NCBI RefSeq assembly: GCF_018141545.1
Contig: NZ_CP064356.1
Location: forward strand, 3,423,001 to 3,487,000
Length of the DNA: 64,000 bases
Source: Miltoncostaea oceani
GTDB lineage: Bacteria; Actinomycetota; Thermoleophilia; Miltoncostaeales; Miltoncostaeaceae
Direction of reading: 5' to 3'
The notes below the pieces were generated by a model. The model searched no databases. It was given only the letters and a program-made list of their open reading frames with translations, and was not told the DNA's origin. Positions 11,802-20,514 of this stretch are shown here, in pieces. The position numbers were made by a program, and so were the translations under genes. Positions within the stretch are counted from its first letter, which is position 1, and every line of letters starts with the position of its first letter.

Positions 11802-12851
11802 TCAAGAAGCTAATCGGGCGCTCCTCTCGAGGAAGCGGAAGAGCTGGCGAGCGACGGTGCGTTTGAGGCAGCGTTGGATCTCGCGCAGGCTGCGCCCCTC
11901 GGCGCTGCGGCGGGAGACGTAGGCACGGGTCGCCTCGTCGTGGCGCATACGCACCAGCACGATGTTGTGCAGGGCTCGATTGAGCTGGCGATCGCCCTGG
12001 CGTGAGAGCCGGTGCCGGCTGACCTGGCCGGAGGACGCCGGGATGGGCGCCACACCAGCCAGCGCGGCGAACGCCGCCTCGCTGCGGATTCGTCCAGGGT
12101 GCGACCAGCTCACAAGCAGCTGGCTCGCGGTGATGACGCCGAGCCCGGGCAGTTCGAGCAGGGCGGGGCAGATCGCGCGGACAAGCCGCGCGAGTTCGGC
12201 CTCAAGCACAGCGGATTCACCGGTGAGGTGATCGATGCGCTGCGCGGTCGCCCGCAGCGCAAGAACCGCGGCTCGTCGTTCCTCGTCGTGGCGCTGCATC
12301 AGGTGCAGGCGAGAGCAGGTGCGGATGAGCTCGGCTCGTGTGAGACCGCGCAGCGATTCGCGCAAGACGCTCGGCGAGGTGACGACGAGCGCCCTCAGCT
12401 GATTGATGGCGGCCGTGCGTGCGGCGATGCTCGCCCTGCGGGTGGCCAGCAGGACACGCAGCGCCTCGCGAACGCCACGCGCCCGCGGGCTTGCCAGATG
12501 GGCTCGGCTGAGCGCCTCGCGCGCCGCGCGAAGGGCGTCAAGGCCGTCATCCTTGCCGCGTCGGCGCGCCGGACGCGAGGGGCGGTCGATCTCGACGACC
12601 GCCTCACCGAGGGCCACCAACAGCGCCGTGAGGCCCGCTCCGTAGCTGCCTGTTTGCTCGATCGCCCATAGGCGCGGCCCAGGGGCGGCGGCCCTGACAG
12701 CGTCGATCAGCCGCTCGAGCCCTGGCGGGTCGGTCGTCGCCGCGAACTCGGCGCGCAAGCTGCCCGTGCGGTCGACGAGGGCGGCCGCATGAGTCTGGGA
12801 ATGGGTGTCGACACCTACGACGTGGGCGAAGTCCTCTGCCACGATGGCCAT
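11802..12851 (-). CDS. IS110-family RuvC-like/serine recombinase (transposase)
   Basis: 349 aa. The N-terminal DEDD (RuvC-like) domain shows VGVDTHSQTHAAAL, AIEQTGSYG and RRRGKDDGLDALRAA. A coiled helical middle leads to the C-terminal Transposase_20 domain (LLELPGLGVITASQLLVSW, then FAALAGVAPIPASSGQ with the nucleophilic serine, and RLSRQGDRQLNRALH). The length is full and the reading frame intact, so it may be active. The SD AGGAAGGAG precedes the ATG. These enzymes recombine DNA using the bridge RNA encoded upstream. The stop codon overlaps TTGACG, which becomes a -35 box when the element circularises. Confidence 0.93.
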   Translation of the reverse strand: MAIVAEDFAHVVGVDTHSQTHAAALVDRTGSLRAEFAATTDPPGLERLIDAVRAAAPGPRLWAIEQTGSYGAGLTALLVALGEAVVEIDRPSRPARRRGKDDGLDALRAAREALSRAHLASPRARGVREALRVLLATRRASIAARTAAINQLRALVVTSPSVLRESLRGLTRAELIRTCSRLHLMQRHDEERRAAVLALRATAQRIDHLTGESAVLEAELARLVRAICPALLELPGLGVITASQLLVSWSHPGRIRSEAAFAALAGVAPIPASSGQVSRHRLSRQGDRQLNRALHNIVLVRMRHDEATRAYVSRRSAEGRSLREIQRCLKRTVARQLFRFLERSARLAS

Positions 12852-12910
12852 GCGGTGCTCCTTCCTGGATCGAGCGCCGTCTGCGGCGCCGGCCTGGATG
12901 AAGACACCGT

Positions 12911-13075
12911 GCGGCAGGACTGTGATGGGTCACGGCTGCAGCCGGACAGGCTTCTGATCAGGCCAGCAGGCGGTTGGCCAGGCCGGCGCCGGCATCGGAG
13001 CGACATATCTCAGCGACAGGCACGCACCAGGCGGCCAATGGGCGCTATGGGTCACCTCCGACACCGACGCCAGCC
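12911..13075 (-). ncRNA. Predicted IS110 bridge RNA
   Basis: Two hairpin-split internal loops lie in the non-coding left end, in the order known for IS621. Target loop 13059-12997: outer pairs GGAG/CTCC, GAC/GTC and ATA/TAT; left guide GCCCATT (13043-13037) equals the target's left half; an inner hairpin pairs GGCCGC with GCG-T-GCC; right guide TCGCTGAG (13016-13009) pairs with CTCGGTGA of the target's right half over 8 positions, two of them G-T/G-U wobbles. Donor loop 12964-12913: outer pairs GGC/GCC and GAT/GTC; left guide AGAAGC (12955-12950) equals the right end of the element; inner hairpin GTCCGGCT/AGCCG-T-GAC; right guide TCACAG (12925-12920) pairs with the left end (TTGTGA or CTGTGA). 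The exact 5' and 3' ends are guesses. Confidence 0.7.
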
Positions 13076-13263
13076 TGACAAACGGCCCGAGGACCGCCCA
13101 CCCAGACTCACAATGGGCCTACTCGCAGGTGTTCACCAGCAACACCCAGCGGGCCGGGTGCCTGCCAGACTTCCTCGAGCACTACAACACCCAACGCCGC
13201 CACAGCAGCCTCAACGGCCGCCCGCCGATCAGCCGCCTGTCAACAACGTGGTGACCAACTACA

Positions 13264-13269
13264 CCTAGC
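13264..13269. repeat. Target site duplication, right copy
   Basis: CCTAGC, identical to 10853-10858, immediately after the right end of the IS481 element. Confidence 0.85.
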
Positions 13270-13275
13270 GCCCAC

Positions 13276-13311
13276 CACCCTCCCGGGGCCGGTCCACGGC
13301 CCGGGAGGGTG
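13276..13311 (+). terminator. Displaced acnA terminator hairpin
   Basis: CACCCTCCCGGG (13276-13287) pairs perfectly with CCCGGGAGGGTG (13300-13311) around a 12-base loop. Before the IS481 insertion it would have begun about 12 bases after the acnA stop codon. There is no T-tract, as is common for GC-rich actinobacterial terminators. Confidence 0.6.
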
Positions 13312-13365
13312 GGTGATGTCTCGCCCGTCCCTGGATTTCCGTGTCGGGGGGCCGACAATAAGGCG

Positions 13366-13593
13366 GTGACCACACACGGCGTCCCCACCCGCAACCCCGC
13401 CCCCGGCCGGGACGCGCGCGACGGGGGATGGGCGGACGCGGCGCGGCGCGAGCGCCGCCTGCAGGCCCTGCAGACCACGATCCTGATCGGGCTGTCGCTG
13501 CTGGTCGCCGTCACTCCCCGGTCCCGGTGGCCGCCGCCGTCTGAGGCCGGGGGGCGCCCCCGGGCCCCCTCCCCCGGTCGCGCGCGTCGCTAG
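13366..13593 (+). CDS. Small single-pass membrane protein, unknown
   Basis: 75 aa. A polar N-terminus rich in Arg and Asp is followed by one hydrophobic segment ([18 protein letters not shown]) and a short Pro/Arg-rich tail. No family is recognised. Support comes from context: its TAG stop shares the palindromic CTAG with the pstB stop, as do two other convergent gene pairs in this window. The start is a GTG with no SD and an AT-rich ACAATA upstream (13355-13360), which may be a -10. Confidence 0.4.
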   Translation: MTTHGVPTRNPAPGRDARDGGWADAARRERRLQALQTTILIGLSLLVAVTPRSRWPPPSEAGGRPRAPSPGRARR

Positions 13594-14480
13594 CCGAAGC
13601 GCCCCGTGATGTAGTCCTGGGTGCGCTTGTCGGCCGGCGCCGTGAAGATCTGCTGCGTCTCGCCCGTCTCGGCGAGCACCCCGTACCTCAGGCCCTTGTC
13701 GAGGCCCGACACCGTGAAGAACGCGGTGCGGTGCGAGACGCGGGCGGCCTGCTGCATGTTGTGGGTCACGATCACGATCGTGTACTGCGCGACGAGGTCG
13801 TTCATGAGGTCCTCGATCGCGAGCGTCGAGATCGGGTCGAGGGCCGAGCACGGCTCGTCCATGAGGATCACCTCGGGCTCGACGGCGATCGCGCGGGCGA
13901 TGCACAGCCGCTGCTGCTGGCCGCCGGAGAGGGCGAACGCGTCCTTGTCGAGCTTGTCCTTGACCTCCTCCCACAGGGCGGCGCGGCGGAGGGCCTCCTC
14001 GATCTTATCGTCGGTGACCTTCATGCCGTTGACCTTCATCCCGAACGACATGTTGTCCCGGATCGACTTCGGGAACGGGTTCGGCTTCTGGAAGACCATC
14101 CCGATGCGCCGGCGGACGTCGACCGCGTCGACGTCGGAGGCGTAGAGGTCCTGGCCGTGGAAGTGCAGGGTCCCGTCGACCCGGGTGCCGGGGATGAGGT
14201 CGTTCATCCGGTTCAGGCAGCGCAGGAACGTCGACTTGCCGCAGCCGGACGGTCCGATCAGGGCGGTGATCTCGTGGCGGCGGACGTCGAGGTTCACGTC
14301 CTCCAGCGCCTTGACGCTCCCGTAGTGGAAGTCCAGCCCGGAGGCGCGGAACACGACCTCGTGCGATCCCGCCGGGCGGTCGGGGGCGATGGCTTCGGGC
14401 GTCGTGATCCTGTCCTGGTGCACCTCGGCTGCTCCCCGCGGGACGGTCGTTGTCGTGGACTGCGGGACCTGATCGGACAC
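13590..14480 (-). CDS. pstB: Phosphate ABC transporter ATP-binding protein PstB
   Basis: 296 aa ATPase driving high-affinity phosphate import with PstA, PstC and PstS. Walker A is [19 protein letters not shown], the Q-loop is [13 protein letters not shown], the signature is [15 protein letters not shown] and Walker B is [13 protein letters not shown], all diagnostic of PstB. The N-terminal about 45 residues are a low-complexity extension beyond the usual family start. GTG 14480 is chosen for the GAGGAGG SD. It lies 11 bases after pstA. No phoU follows; the downstream gene is convergent. Confidence 0.95.
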   Translation of the reverse strand: MSDQVPQSTTTTVPRGAAEVHQDRITTPEAIAPDRPAGSHEVVFRASGLDFHYGSVKALEDVNLDVRRHEITALIGPSGCGKSTFLRCLNRMNDLIPGTRVDGTLHFHGQDLYASDVDAVDVRRRIGMVFQKPNPFPKSIRDNMSFGMKVNGMKVTDDKIEEALRRAALWEEVKDKLDKDAFALSGGQQQRLCIARAIAVEPEVILMDEPCSALDPISTLAIEDLMNDLVAQYTIVIVTHNMQQAARVSHRTAFFTVSGLDKGLRYGVLAETGETQQIFTAPADKRTQDYITGRFG

Positions 14481-14491
14481 GATCGTCCTCC

Positions 14492-15541
<1,050 letters not shown>

Positions 15542-15551
15542 CGTGCCCCCC

Positions 15552-16481
15552 CTACTGGTAGACGGTCCGGAAGCGGCGCACGAAGCGCACCGCGACCAGG
15601 TTGATGGCCAGGGTCACCACGAAGAGCACGATCCCGACGGCGAAGATCGAGGTGTACTGGGTGCTGCCGCGGGTCGCCTCGCCCTTGGAGATCGCGACGA
15701 TGTAGGCCGTGATCGTCTGCATCGGGTCGCGGGGGTCACCGGAGAGGATCGGCTGGGTGCCCGCCGCGAGGGTGACCGCCATGGTCTCGCCGACGGCGCG
15801 TGAGACGCCGAGGACGACGGCCGCCATGACGCCCGAGAGGGCGGCCGGCAGCACGACGCGGGTGCTCACGACGCGCTTCGTCGCGCCGACGCCGTACGCG
15901 CCCTCGCGCATCGCCCGCGGCACGGCGCGCATCGCGTCCTCCGACAGCGAGCTGATCAGCGGGGTGATGAGGATGCCGACGACGATGCCCGCCGAGAGGG
16001 CGCTGAACAGCTGCCCGTCGGGCAGGACGCCGATGTCCTGGAGCGCCGGGGTGATCGACTCGAGGGCGAAGAACCCGAGCACGATGGTCGGCATCCCGGC
16101 GAGGAGCTCCAGGATCGGCTTCACGACCTTGCGGAACGGCTCGGTCGCGTACTCGGAGAGGTAGATCGCCGCGCCGATGCCGAGCGGCACGGCGACGACG
16201 GTGGCGATGCCGGCGATCCACAGGGAGGCGATCAGCAGCGGCATCATCCCGTAGCTGCCGTTGACCGGCTGCCAGACGGTGCCCGTCAGGAAGTCGATGA
16301 ACGAGACGTCGGCGAAGAACGGGGCGCCCTCGGTCACGAGGGTCACCACGATGCCGATCGTCACCAGGACGGAGACGACCGCGGCCGCCCCGAGGAGCAG
16401 GAGGATGACCTGCTCCCCGAGGCGACGGCGCCGCCGCCGGAGCACCGGGCCCGCGCCCGGTGTGCCTGCCGTGGTCGTCAC
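15552..16481 (-). CDS. pstC: Phosphate ABC transporter permease PstC
   Basis: 309 aa permease with six membrane helices. Family marks include FFADVSFIDFLTGTVWQP near the N-terminus, ELLAGMPTIVLGFFAL, and the EAA loop REGAYGVGATKRVVSTRVVLPAALSGVMAA. It forms the membrane channel with PstA. The gene starts 9 bases after pstS and ends 10 bases before pstA, so all four genes are one transcription unit. Confidence 0.95.
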   Translation of the reverse strand: MTTTAGTPGAGPVLRRRRRRLGEQVILLLLGAAAVVSVLVTIGIVVTLVTEGAPFFADVSFIDFLTGTVWQPVNGSYGMMPLLIASLWIAGIATVVAVPLGIGAAIYLSEYATEPFRKVVKPILELLAGMPTIVLGFFALESITPALQDIGVLPDGQLFSALSAGIVVGILITPLISSLSEDAMRAVPRAMREGAYGVGATKRVVSTRVVLPAALSGVMAAVVLGVSRAVGETMAVTLAAGTQPILSGDPRDPMQTITAYIVAISKGEATRGSTQYTSIFAVGIVLFVVTLAINLVAVRFVRRFRTVYQ

Positions 16482-16490
16482 GCGCGCAGC

Positions 16491-17462
16491 CTACTCGGGG
16501 ACCCTGGCGAGGGCCTCGTCCAGCGCGTCCTGGGGCGCCGGCACGAACTGCAGGTCCTCGGCGAGCGCGGTGGCGTTCTCGAGGTAGTAGCGCACGAAGG
16601 CCTTCACCTCGGGCTTCTCCAGCGACGCCGTCTTGACGTAGATGAAGAGGGGCCGCGAGAGCGGGTAGCTGCCGTCGGTGATGGACTCGGTGGTGGGCTC
16701 GACGCCGTCGAGGGTGAACGGCGCGAGGGTGTCGGCGTTCTCCTCGTAGTAGGTGAAGCCGAAGTAGCCCATCGTCCCGGGGCCGCTCTGCACGGCGCGG
16801 ACGATCACGTTGTCGTCGGCCGACGCGGTGTAGTCCTGCCGGGGGGTGACCGTCTCGCCCGCGGCGTCCTCGCCGAGGATCTCCTCGTTGAAGAAGTCGT
16901 ACGTGCCGGACTGCGAGTCGGGGCCGGCGAGCGCGAGCGGCACGTCGTTGAAGTCTCCGCCCGGGATGTCGCTCCAGTTCTTGATCGTCGACTTCGGGCC
17001 CCAGATGGCCTTCAGCTGGGCGGACGTGATGTCCGTGCCGCCGACGTCGGCGTTGGAGCTGGTGACGATGGTGATGCCGTCGGAGGCGACGCGGAGCTCC
17101 TCGTAGGCGACGCCGCCCGCCTCGCAGGCGGCGACCTCGTCGTCCTCGATGGCGCGCGACGCGTTCGAGATGTCGGTCTCGCCGGTGCAGAAGCGCTCGA
17201 AGCCGCCGCCGGTACCGGACGTGCCGACGGTGATGTTGACGTCGCCGTTGTCGGCGGCGAAGTCCTCGGCCGCGGCCGAGGTGAGGGGCGCGACGGTCGA
17301 GGAGCCGTCGATCACGATGTTGCCCGACAGCGCGGCGGCGTCACCGCCACCCGAGGTCGCGGTGGCGTCCTCGTCGTCGTCACCGCATCCGGCCACGGCC
17401 AGCGAGCCCAGGGCGAGCACCGCCGAGGCGGCGATCAGGGCGATCCGGCGTCCACGTGCCAT
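16491..17462 (-). CDS. pstS: Phosphate-binding lipoprotein PstS
   Basis: 323 aa periplasm-side/surface phosphate receptor. The N-terminus is a lipoprotein signal peptide ending in the lipobox VAGC (Cys at about 26), followed by a Gly/Asp/Thr-rich linker. The binding fold begins IVIDGSSTVAPLTSAAAEDF and contains VGTSGTGGGFERFCTGETDISNASR and GPDSQSGTYDFF, the phosphate-contacting loops. The SD AAGGAG precedes the ATG. A -10-like TACCGT (17535-17530) sits 17 bases below the PHO box, so activation by PhoP-type regulators under phosphate starvation is expected. Confidence 0.95.
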   Translation of the reverse strand: MARGRRIALIAASAVLALGSLAVAGCGDDDEDATATSGGGDAAALSGNIVIDGSSTVAPLTSAAAEDFAADNGDVNITVGTSGTGGGFERFCTGETDISNASRAIEDDEVAACEAGGVAYEELRVASDGITIVTSSNADVGGTDITSAQLKAIWGPKSTIKNWSDIPGGDFNDVPLALAGPDSQSGTYDFFNEEILGEDAAGETVTPRQDYTASADDNVIVRAVQSGPGTMGYFGFTYYEENADTLAPFTLDGVEPTTESITDGSYPLSRPLFIYVKTASLEKPEVKAFVRYYLENATALAEDLQFVPAPQDALDEALARVPE

Positions 17463-17552
17463 ACGTCGTCACTCCTTGGAGAGGGGGTGGGGACCCCGCC
17501 GGCGGCGGGTGCCCCGGGGGACCGCGGCGACGGTACGACAAGGGTCGCGGAG

Positions 17553-17596
17553 CACAGGTGACGTTCCGGTGACTCCGTGGTGAACAAGCTGTGAAC
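17553..17596 (-). promoter_or_regulatory. PHO box: four tandem 11-bp repeats
   Basis: Read towards pstS: GTTCACAGCTT, GTTCACCACGG, AGTCACCGGAA, CGTCACCTGTG. Every unit has TCAC at the same place and the period is exactly 11. This is the direct-repeat form of PhoP boxes known from Streptomyces pstS. The last unit ends where the -35 of pstS would be. It could also affect the divergent ATP-grasp gene at 17646. Confidence 0.8.
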
Positions 17597-17645
17597 GGCA
17601 GCCGATGGAGTACAGGCCTAGACTCGCGGTACCAGGGAGGCGACG

Positions 17646-18779
17646 GTGTTCCACGACGTTCAACAGCAGGCGGGACGGATCGGACGCGCCCTCGCGCGAC
17701 GCGGTCGCGCGGCGACGGCCCGGGCCACGCGGACCGCGACGATCGCGGCGGCGAGCGCCCGGACGGCGGGGCCGGCGGGGCTCCCCGCCCTCGCCCGGCG
17801 GACCGCCCACCTCGTCGGCACCCGGCGGTTCGGGTTCGACGAGGCGTACACGCTCGGGCTGCTCGCGCCCTCGGTGGACGACGACGCCATCGACGCCGCC
17901 GTGTCCAAGAGCGAGATGATCGCGGCGCAGGCCCGCCTGAACCCCAACGAGTTCTGGTACCTGACCGAGGACAAGGCGATCTTCTACCGCCTCGCCGAGC
18001 AGCTCGGCCTGCGTGTGCCCACCCTCTACGCCGTCCTGTGCGAGTCGGGGCCCGGCTGGTCGCACACCGGCGAGGTCCTCGCCGACGCCGGGGACTGGGA
18101 GCGCCTGCTGCTGTCCGACGCGCTGCCCGACACCTTCGTGATCAAGCCGGCCCGCGGGTACTACGGCCTCGGCGTCCGCGTGATCGAGCGAGGCGGCGGC
18201 ACCCTCCACGAGCTCGGCCGGGGCGACGTCGACGCCGGCGCCCTCTGCCGGGAGCTGGTGTCCGACCCCCAGTTCCACGTCTACGTGGTGCAGGAGCGGC
18301 TCGAGAACCACCCCGACATGCCCGGCGGGCGCAGCGCCCTGCAGACGGCCCGCATCGCGACCCTCGTCGACCGCGACGGCGGCGTCCGGGTGATCAACTC
18401 CTTCTTCAAGACGGCGCTCGACGGTGCGGCGATCGACAACTTCCGGCTCGGCGCGACCGGCAACTACTCGAGCGTCCTGGACGTCCGCGACGGGACGTTC
18501 GCGAACGTGGTCGGGGCGGGCGAGGGCGGTGTGCTCACCGAGGTCACGCCGCCCGAGGGCGTCAACGCCCCCCGCGTCGGTCAGAAGCTGCTGATGTGGG
18601 ACGAGTGCTGCGCCCTGGTGGCCGCCGCCGCCCCCCACTTCCTGCCGATGCGCTGCATCGGGTGGGACGTCGCCGTCACGCCGACCGGCCCCGTGATCGT
18701 CGAGGCGAACATGTGGTGGGACCCGGTCGGCTCGCAGCGATCGATCCGGGACGCTCTGGAGATCATGCGCCGGGCCTGA
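17646..18779 (+). CDS. Sugar-transfer-associated ATP-grasp protein, copy 1
   Basis: 377 aa ATP-grasp protein of the sugar-transfer-associated type (hexapeptide-transferase neighbourhood family). Visible marks are NEFWYLTEDKAIFYRLAEQLGL, DTFVIKPARGYYGLGVRVIE (ATP-binding lysine and glycine-rich loop), QERLENHPDMP, the domain end RCIGWDVAVTPTGPVIVEANMWWDP with its metal-binding acidic residues. Such enzymes make acyl-phosphate intermediates and join a carboxylate to an amine, but the substrates of this family are not known. GTG start with SD GGGAGG; TAGACT (17619-17624) is a possible -10. A close paralogue follows. Confidence 0.85.
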   Translation: MFHDVQQQAGRIGRALARRGRAATARATRTATIAAASARTAGPAGLPALARRTAHLVGTRRFGFDEAYTLGLLAPSVDDDAIDAAVSKSEMIAAQARLNPNEFWYLTEDKAIFYRLAEQLGLRVPTLYAVLCESGPGWSHTGEVLADAGDWERLLLSDALPDTFVIKPARGYYGLGVRVIERGGGTLHELGRGDVDAGALCRELVSDPQFHVYVVQERLENHPDMPGGRSALQTARIATLVDRDGGVRVINSFFKTALDGAAIDNFRLGATGNYSSVLDVRDGTFANVVGAGEGGVLTEVTPPEGVNAPRVGQKLLMWDECCALVAAAAPHFLPMRCIGWDVAVTPTGPVIVEANMWWDPVGSQRSIRDALEIMRRA

Positions 18780-18839
18780 GAGGCTGGCCGCGCACGAGGG
18801 GGCTCGCGCGCGGAGGCCGCTTCCGGAGAGGGGCGCGTC

Positions 18840-19964
18840 GTGGGTGCGGTGGCGAAGGCGGGATCGAGGGTGGCGCACGCGGCGACGTGGCGTGCCCGCG
18901 CCGTGCGCGACCACGTCGCGCGGACGATCGAGATCGCACGGGCGACGCGACGGGCGCACGGGGCCGGGCCCCTCGCCGTCGGGGCCCGGGCGCTCGACAT
19001 GTCGCGGCGGGGGTTCACCCTCGACGAGGCGTTCGCGCTGGGGCTGCTCGACCCGGGTCGTCCCGCCGCGGAGGTGGACGACCTGCTGAGCAAGCGGCGC
19101 CTGATCGGCGTCCAGTCCGGCCTGAACCCGAACGAGTTCTGGTACCTCACCGAGGACAAGGCGATCTTCTACCGACTCGCCGAAGCCCTCGGCCTGCCGG
19201 TCCCGCGCCTGTACGCCATCCTCTGCCAGTCGGGTCCCGGCTGGACCCGCGACGGCACGGTCCTCGCGGAGCCCGACGACTGGGCCCGGTACCTCGCCAC
19301 CGGCGCGCCGGACGAGTTCGTCGTGAAGCCGGCGCGGGGGTACCACGGCCTCGGCGTGCGGGTCGTCACGCGCCGCCCCGACGGCGTCCTCGACGTCATG
19401 GGCGCCGGCCCGACGACCGTGAGCAGGCTCTGCGGGGAGCTGGCCGCCGACCGCCAGTTCCACGTCCACGTGGTGCAGGAGCGCCTGCGCGACCACCCGG
19501 ACCTGCCGGGCGACGGCTCCGCGCTGCAGACCCTGCGCATCGTCACGTTCGTCGCCCGCGACGGGACCGTCGAGGTCGTCAACGCGCAGTTCCGCATGAC
19601 CGCCCCCGGCAACCCGGTCGACAACTTCTCGAACGGCACGACCGGCAACGTGCTCGCGATCATCGACCTGCGCGACGGGACGATGGGCGAGATCCTCCAC
19701 GCGGGACCGCACCGCGAGTACCTCATGACGCCGGCGGGGACGTGGCCGGGCGGGCCGCCCGCCGGCGCCCGCCTCCCCTGCTGGGAGGGGATCGTCGCGG
19801 CCGTCACGTCGGCGGCACCGCACTTCCTCCCGCACCGCGCGATCGGGTGGGACGTGGCGATCACCCCGGACGGCCCCCGGATCGTCGAGGCTAACATCTG
19901 GTGGGACTCCCCCAGCCCACAGGCCGGGATCGCGGCCCTCGCCGAGCGGATGCGGACCACCTGA
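18840..19964 (+). CDS. Sugar-transfer-associated ATP-grasp protein, copy 2
   Basis: 374 aa, clearly a tandem duplicate of the preceding gene: NEFWYLTEDKAIFYRLAEALGL, DEFVVKPARGYHGLGVRVVT, VQERLRDHPDLPGDGSALQT and IGWDVAITPDGPRIVEANIWWD occupy the same positions. The N-terminal 90 residues diverge, which suggests that the two act on different partners. GTG start with SD GGAGAGGGG. The 60-base gap to copy 1 holds no separate terminator, so the pair is probably co-transcribed. No glycosyltransferase or other pathway gene lies beside them to name a product. Confidence 0.85.
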   Translation: MGAVAKAGSRVAHAATWRARAVRDHVARTIEIARATRRAHGAGPLAVGARALDMSRRGFTLDEAFALGLLDPGRPAAEVDDLLSKRRLIGVQSGLNPNEFWYLTEDKAIFYRLAEALGLPVPRLYAILCQSGPGWTRDGTVLAEPDDWARYLATGAPDEFVVKPARGYHGLGVRVVTRRPDGVLDVMGAGPTTVSRLCGELAADRQFHVHVVQERLRDHPDLPGDGSALQTLRIVTFVARDGTVEVVNAQFRMTAPGNPVDNFSNGTTGNVLAIIDLRDGTMGEILHAGPHREYLMTPAGTWPGGPPAGARLPCWEGIVAAVTSAAPHFLPHRAIGWDVAITPDGPRIVEANIWWDSPSPQAGIAALAERMRTT

Positions 19965-20010
19965 CGGGTTCCGCCGCTCCCCGGCCGTGCGCCGTGGGAT
20001 GATCCGCCCC

Positions 20011-20514
20011 GTGTCCCCGATCGCCGGCATGGCCGACGGCGCCCCCTCGGACGCCGTGCGCCGCATCCTCCAGGCCCACCGGCGCCTCGCCGTGGTCGGC
20101 CTGTCGCCCCGCCCGGACCGGCCGAGCCACCGGGCGATGGTGCACATGCAGGCCAACGGCTACGTGATCACGCCGGTCAACCCGCGGTGCGACGAGGTGC
20201 TCGGCAACCCGTGCGTCCCGACGCTGGAGGCGGCGGCGGAGCAGGGGCCCCTCGGGATCGTCAACGTGTTCCGGCGCCCCGAGGACGTGCCGCCGATCGT
20301 GGACGAGGCGATCCGCCTCGGCGCGGAGGTGATCTGGCTGCAGCTCGGCATCACCGAGCCGGCGTCCGCGGCCCGCGCCCGCGCCGCGGGGCTGGAGGTG
20401 GTGCAGGACCGCTGCATCAAGATGGAGCACTGCCGCTACTTCGGGGGGTTGAACGTGGTGGGCCTCTCCACCGGGGTGATCGGCTCGCGGCGGATGGGGG
20501 GCTTCCACCCGTGA
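20011..20514 (+). CDS. CoA-binding domain protein (YccU-like)
   Basis: 167 aa Rossmann-fold CoA_binding_2 protein: AVVGLSPRPDRPSHRAMVHMQANGYVITPVNP, then VNVFRRPEDVPPIVDEAI and VIWLQLGI, with the family-end motif GLEVVQDRCIKMEHCRYFGG. It binds CoA or acyl-CoA; its enzymatic role is unknown. GTG 20011 is preferred over upstream GTG 19987 or ATG 19999 because GATGAT (19998-20003) is exactly 7 bases before it, the leaderless pattern seen at other genes. The stop overlaps the metY start as GTGA, so the two are coupled. Confidence 0.85.
   Translation: MSPIAGMADGAPSDAVRRILQAHRRLAVVGLSPRPDRPSHRAMVHMQANGYVITPVNPRCDEVLGNPCVPTLEAAAEQGPLGIVNVFRRPEDVPPIVDEAIRLGAEVIWLQLGITEPASAARARAAGLEVVQDRCIKMEHCRYFGGLNVVGLSTGVIGSRRMGGFHP

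Larger units (their letters stand above)
11787..13113 (-). mobile_element. IS110-family insertion sequence nested in IS481
   Basis: 1,327 bp lie between the two halves of the IS481 transposase. It has no terminal inverted repeats or target duplication, as usual for IS110. Orientation is minus: 262 bases of non-coding left end (13113-12852), the recombinase, then only 15 bases of right end. Junctions read GGCCCA-TT-GTGAG (left) and AGAAGCAT-CT-CGGTGA (right) on the minus strand. This fits a dinucleotide core of CT/TT with one mismatch. The boundaries could shift by one or two bases. Confidence 0.85.
10962..13254 (+). pseudogene. IS481-family DDE transposase, split by IS110 insertion
   Basis: The first 275 codons (10962-11786) give an N-terminal helix-turn-helix (DAAHQLGCSRATAYKWLRRF) and an rve/DDE core with HIDVKKLG, MSDNAF and QNGKVERFNRTLLTE. 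The last 46 codons resume in frame at 13114 (WAYSQVFTSNTQRAG to PPISRLSTTW). Joined, they make a normal 321-aa IS481 transposase. The intact left part runs on into the inserted element for about nine foreign codons. ATG 10962 lies about 100 bases inside the left end. Confidence 0.9.
10859..13263 (+). mobile_element. IS481-family insertion sequence, interrupted by an IS110 element
   Basis: The ends are imperfect inverted repeats. The left end reads TGTAGT, CACC, then CGTTGTTGAC; the right end, read inwards, gives TGTAGT, GTCACCA, then CGTTGTTGAC. A perfect 6-bp duplication CCTAGC flanks it. Without the nested element (11787-13113) it is about 1.08 kb, a normal IS481 size. The interruption of its transposase makes it non-autonomous. 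The clean duplication shows that it inserted by its own transposition, and it precedes the IS110 insertion in time. Confidence 0.9.

Noticed and set aside
12789-13268. A 159-codon plus-strand frame across the IS110 left end and IS481 tail
   Set aside because: It is antisense to the bridge RNA region and crosses the IS junction; the sequence resembles no protein.
19987-20010. Longer N-terminus of the CoA-binding protein from GTG 19987 or ATG 19999
   Set aside because: The extra residues match nothing in the family and the putative -10 GATGAT would lie inside the coding sequence.
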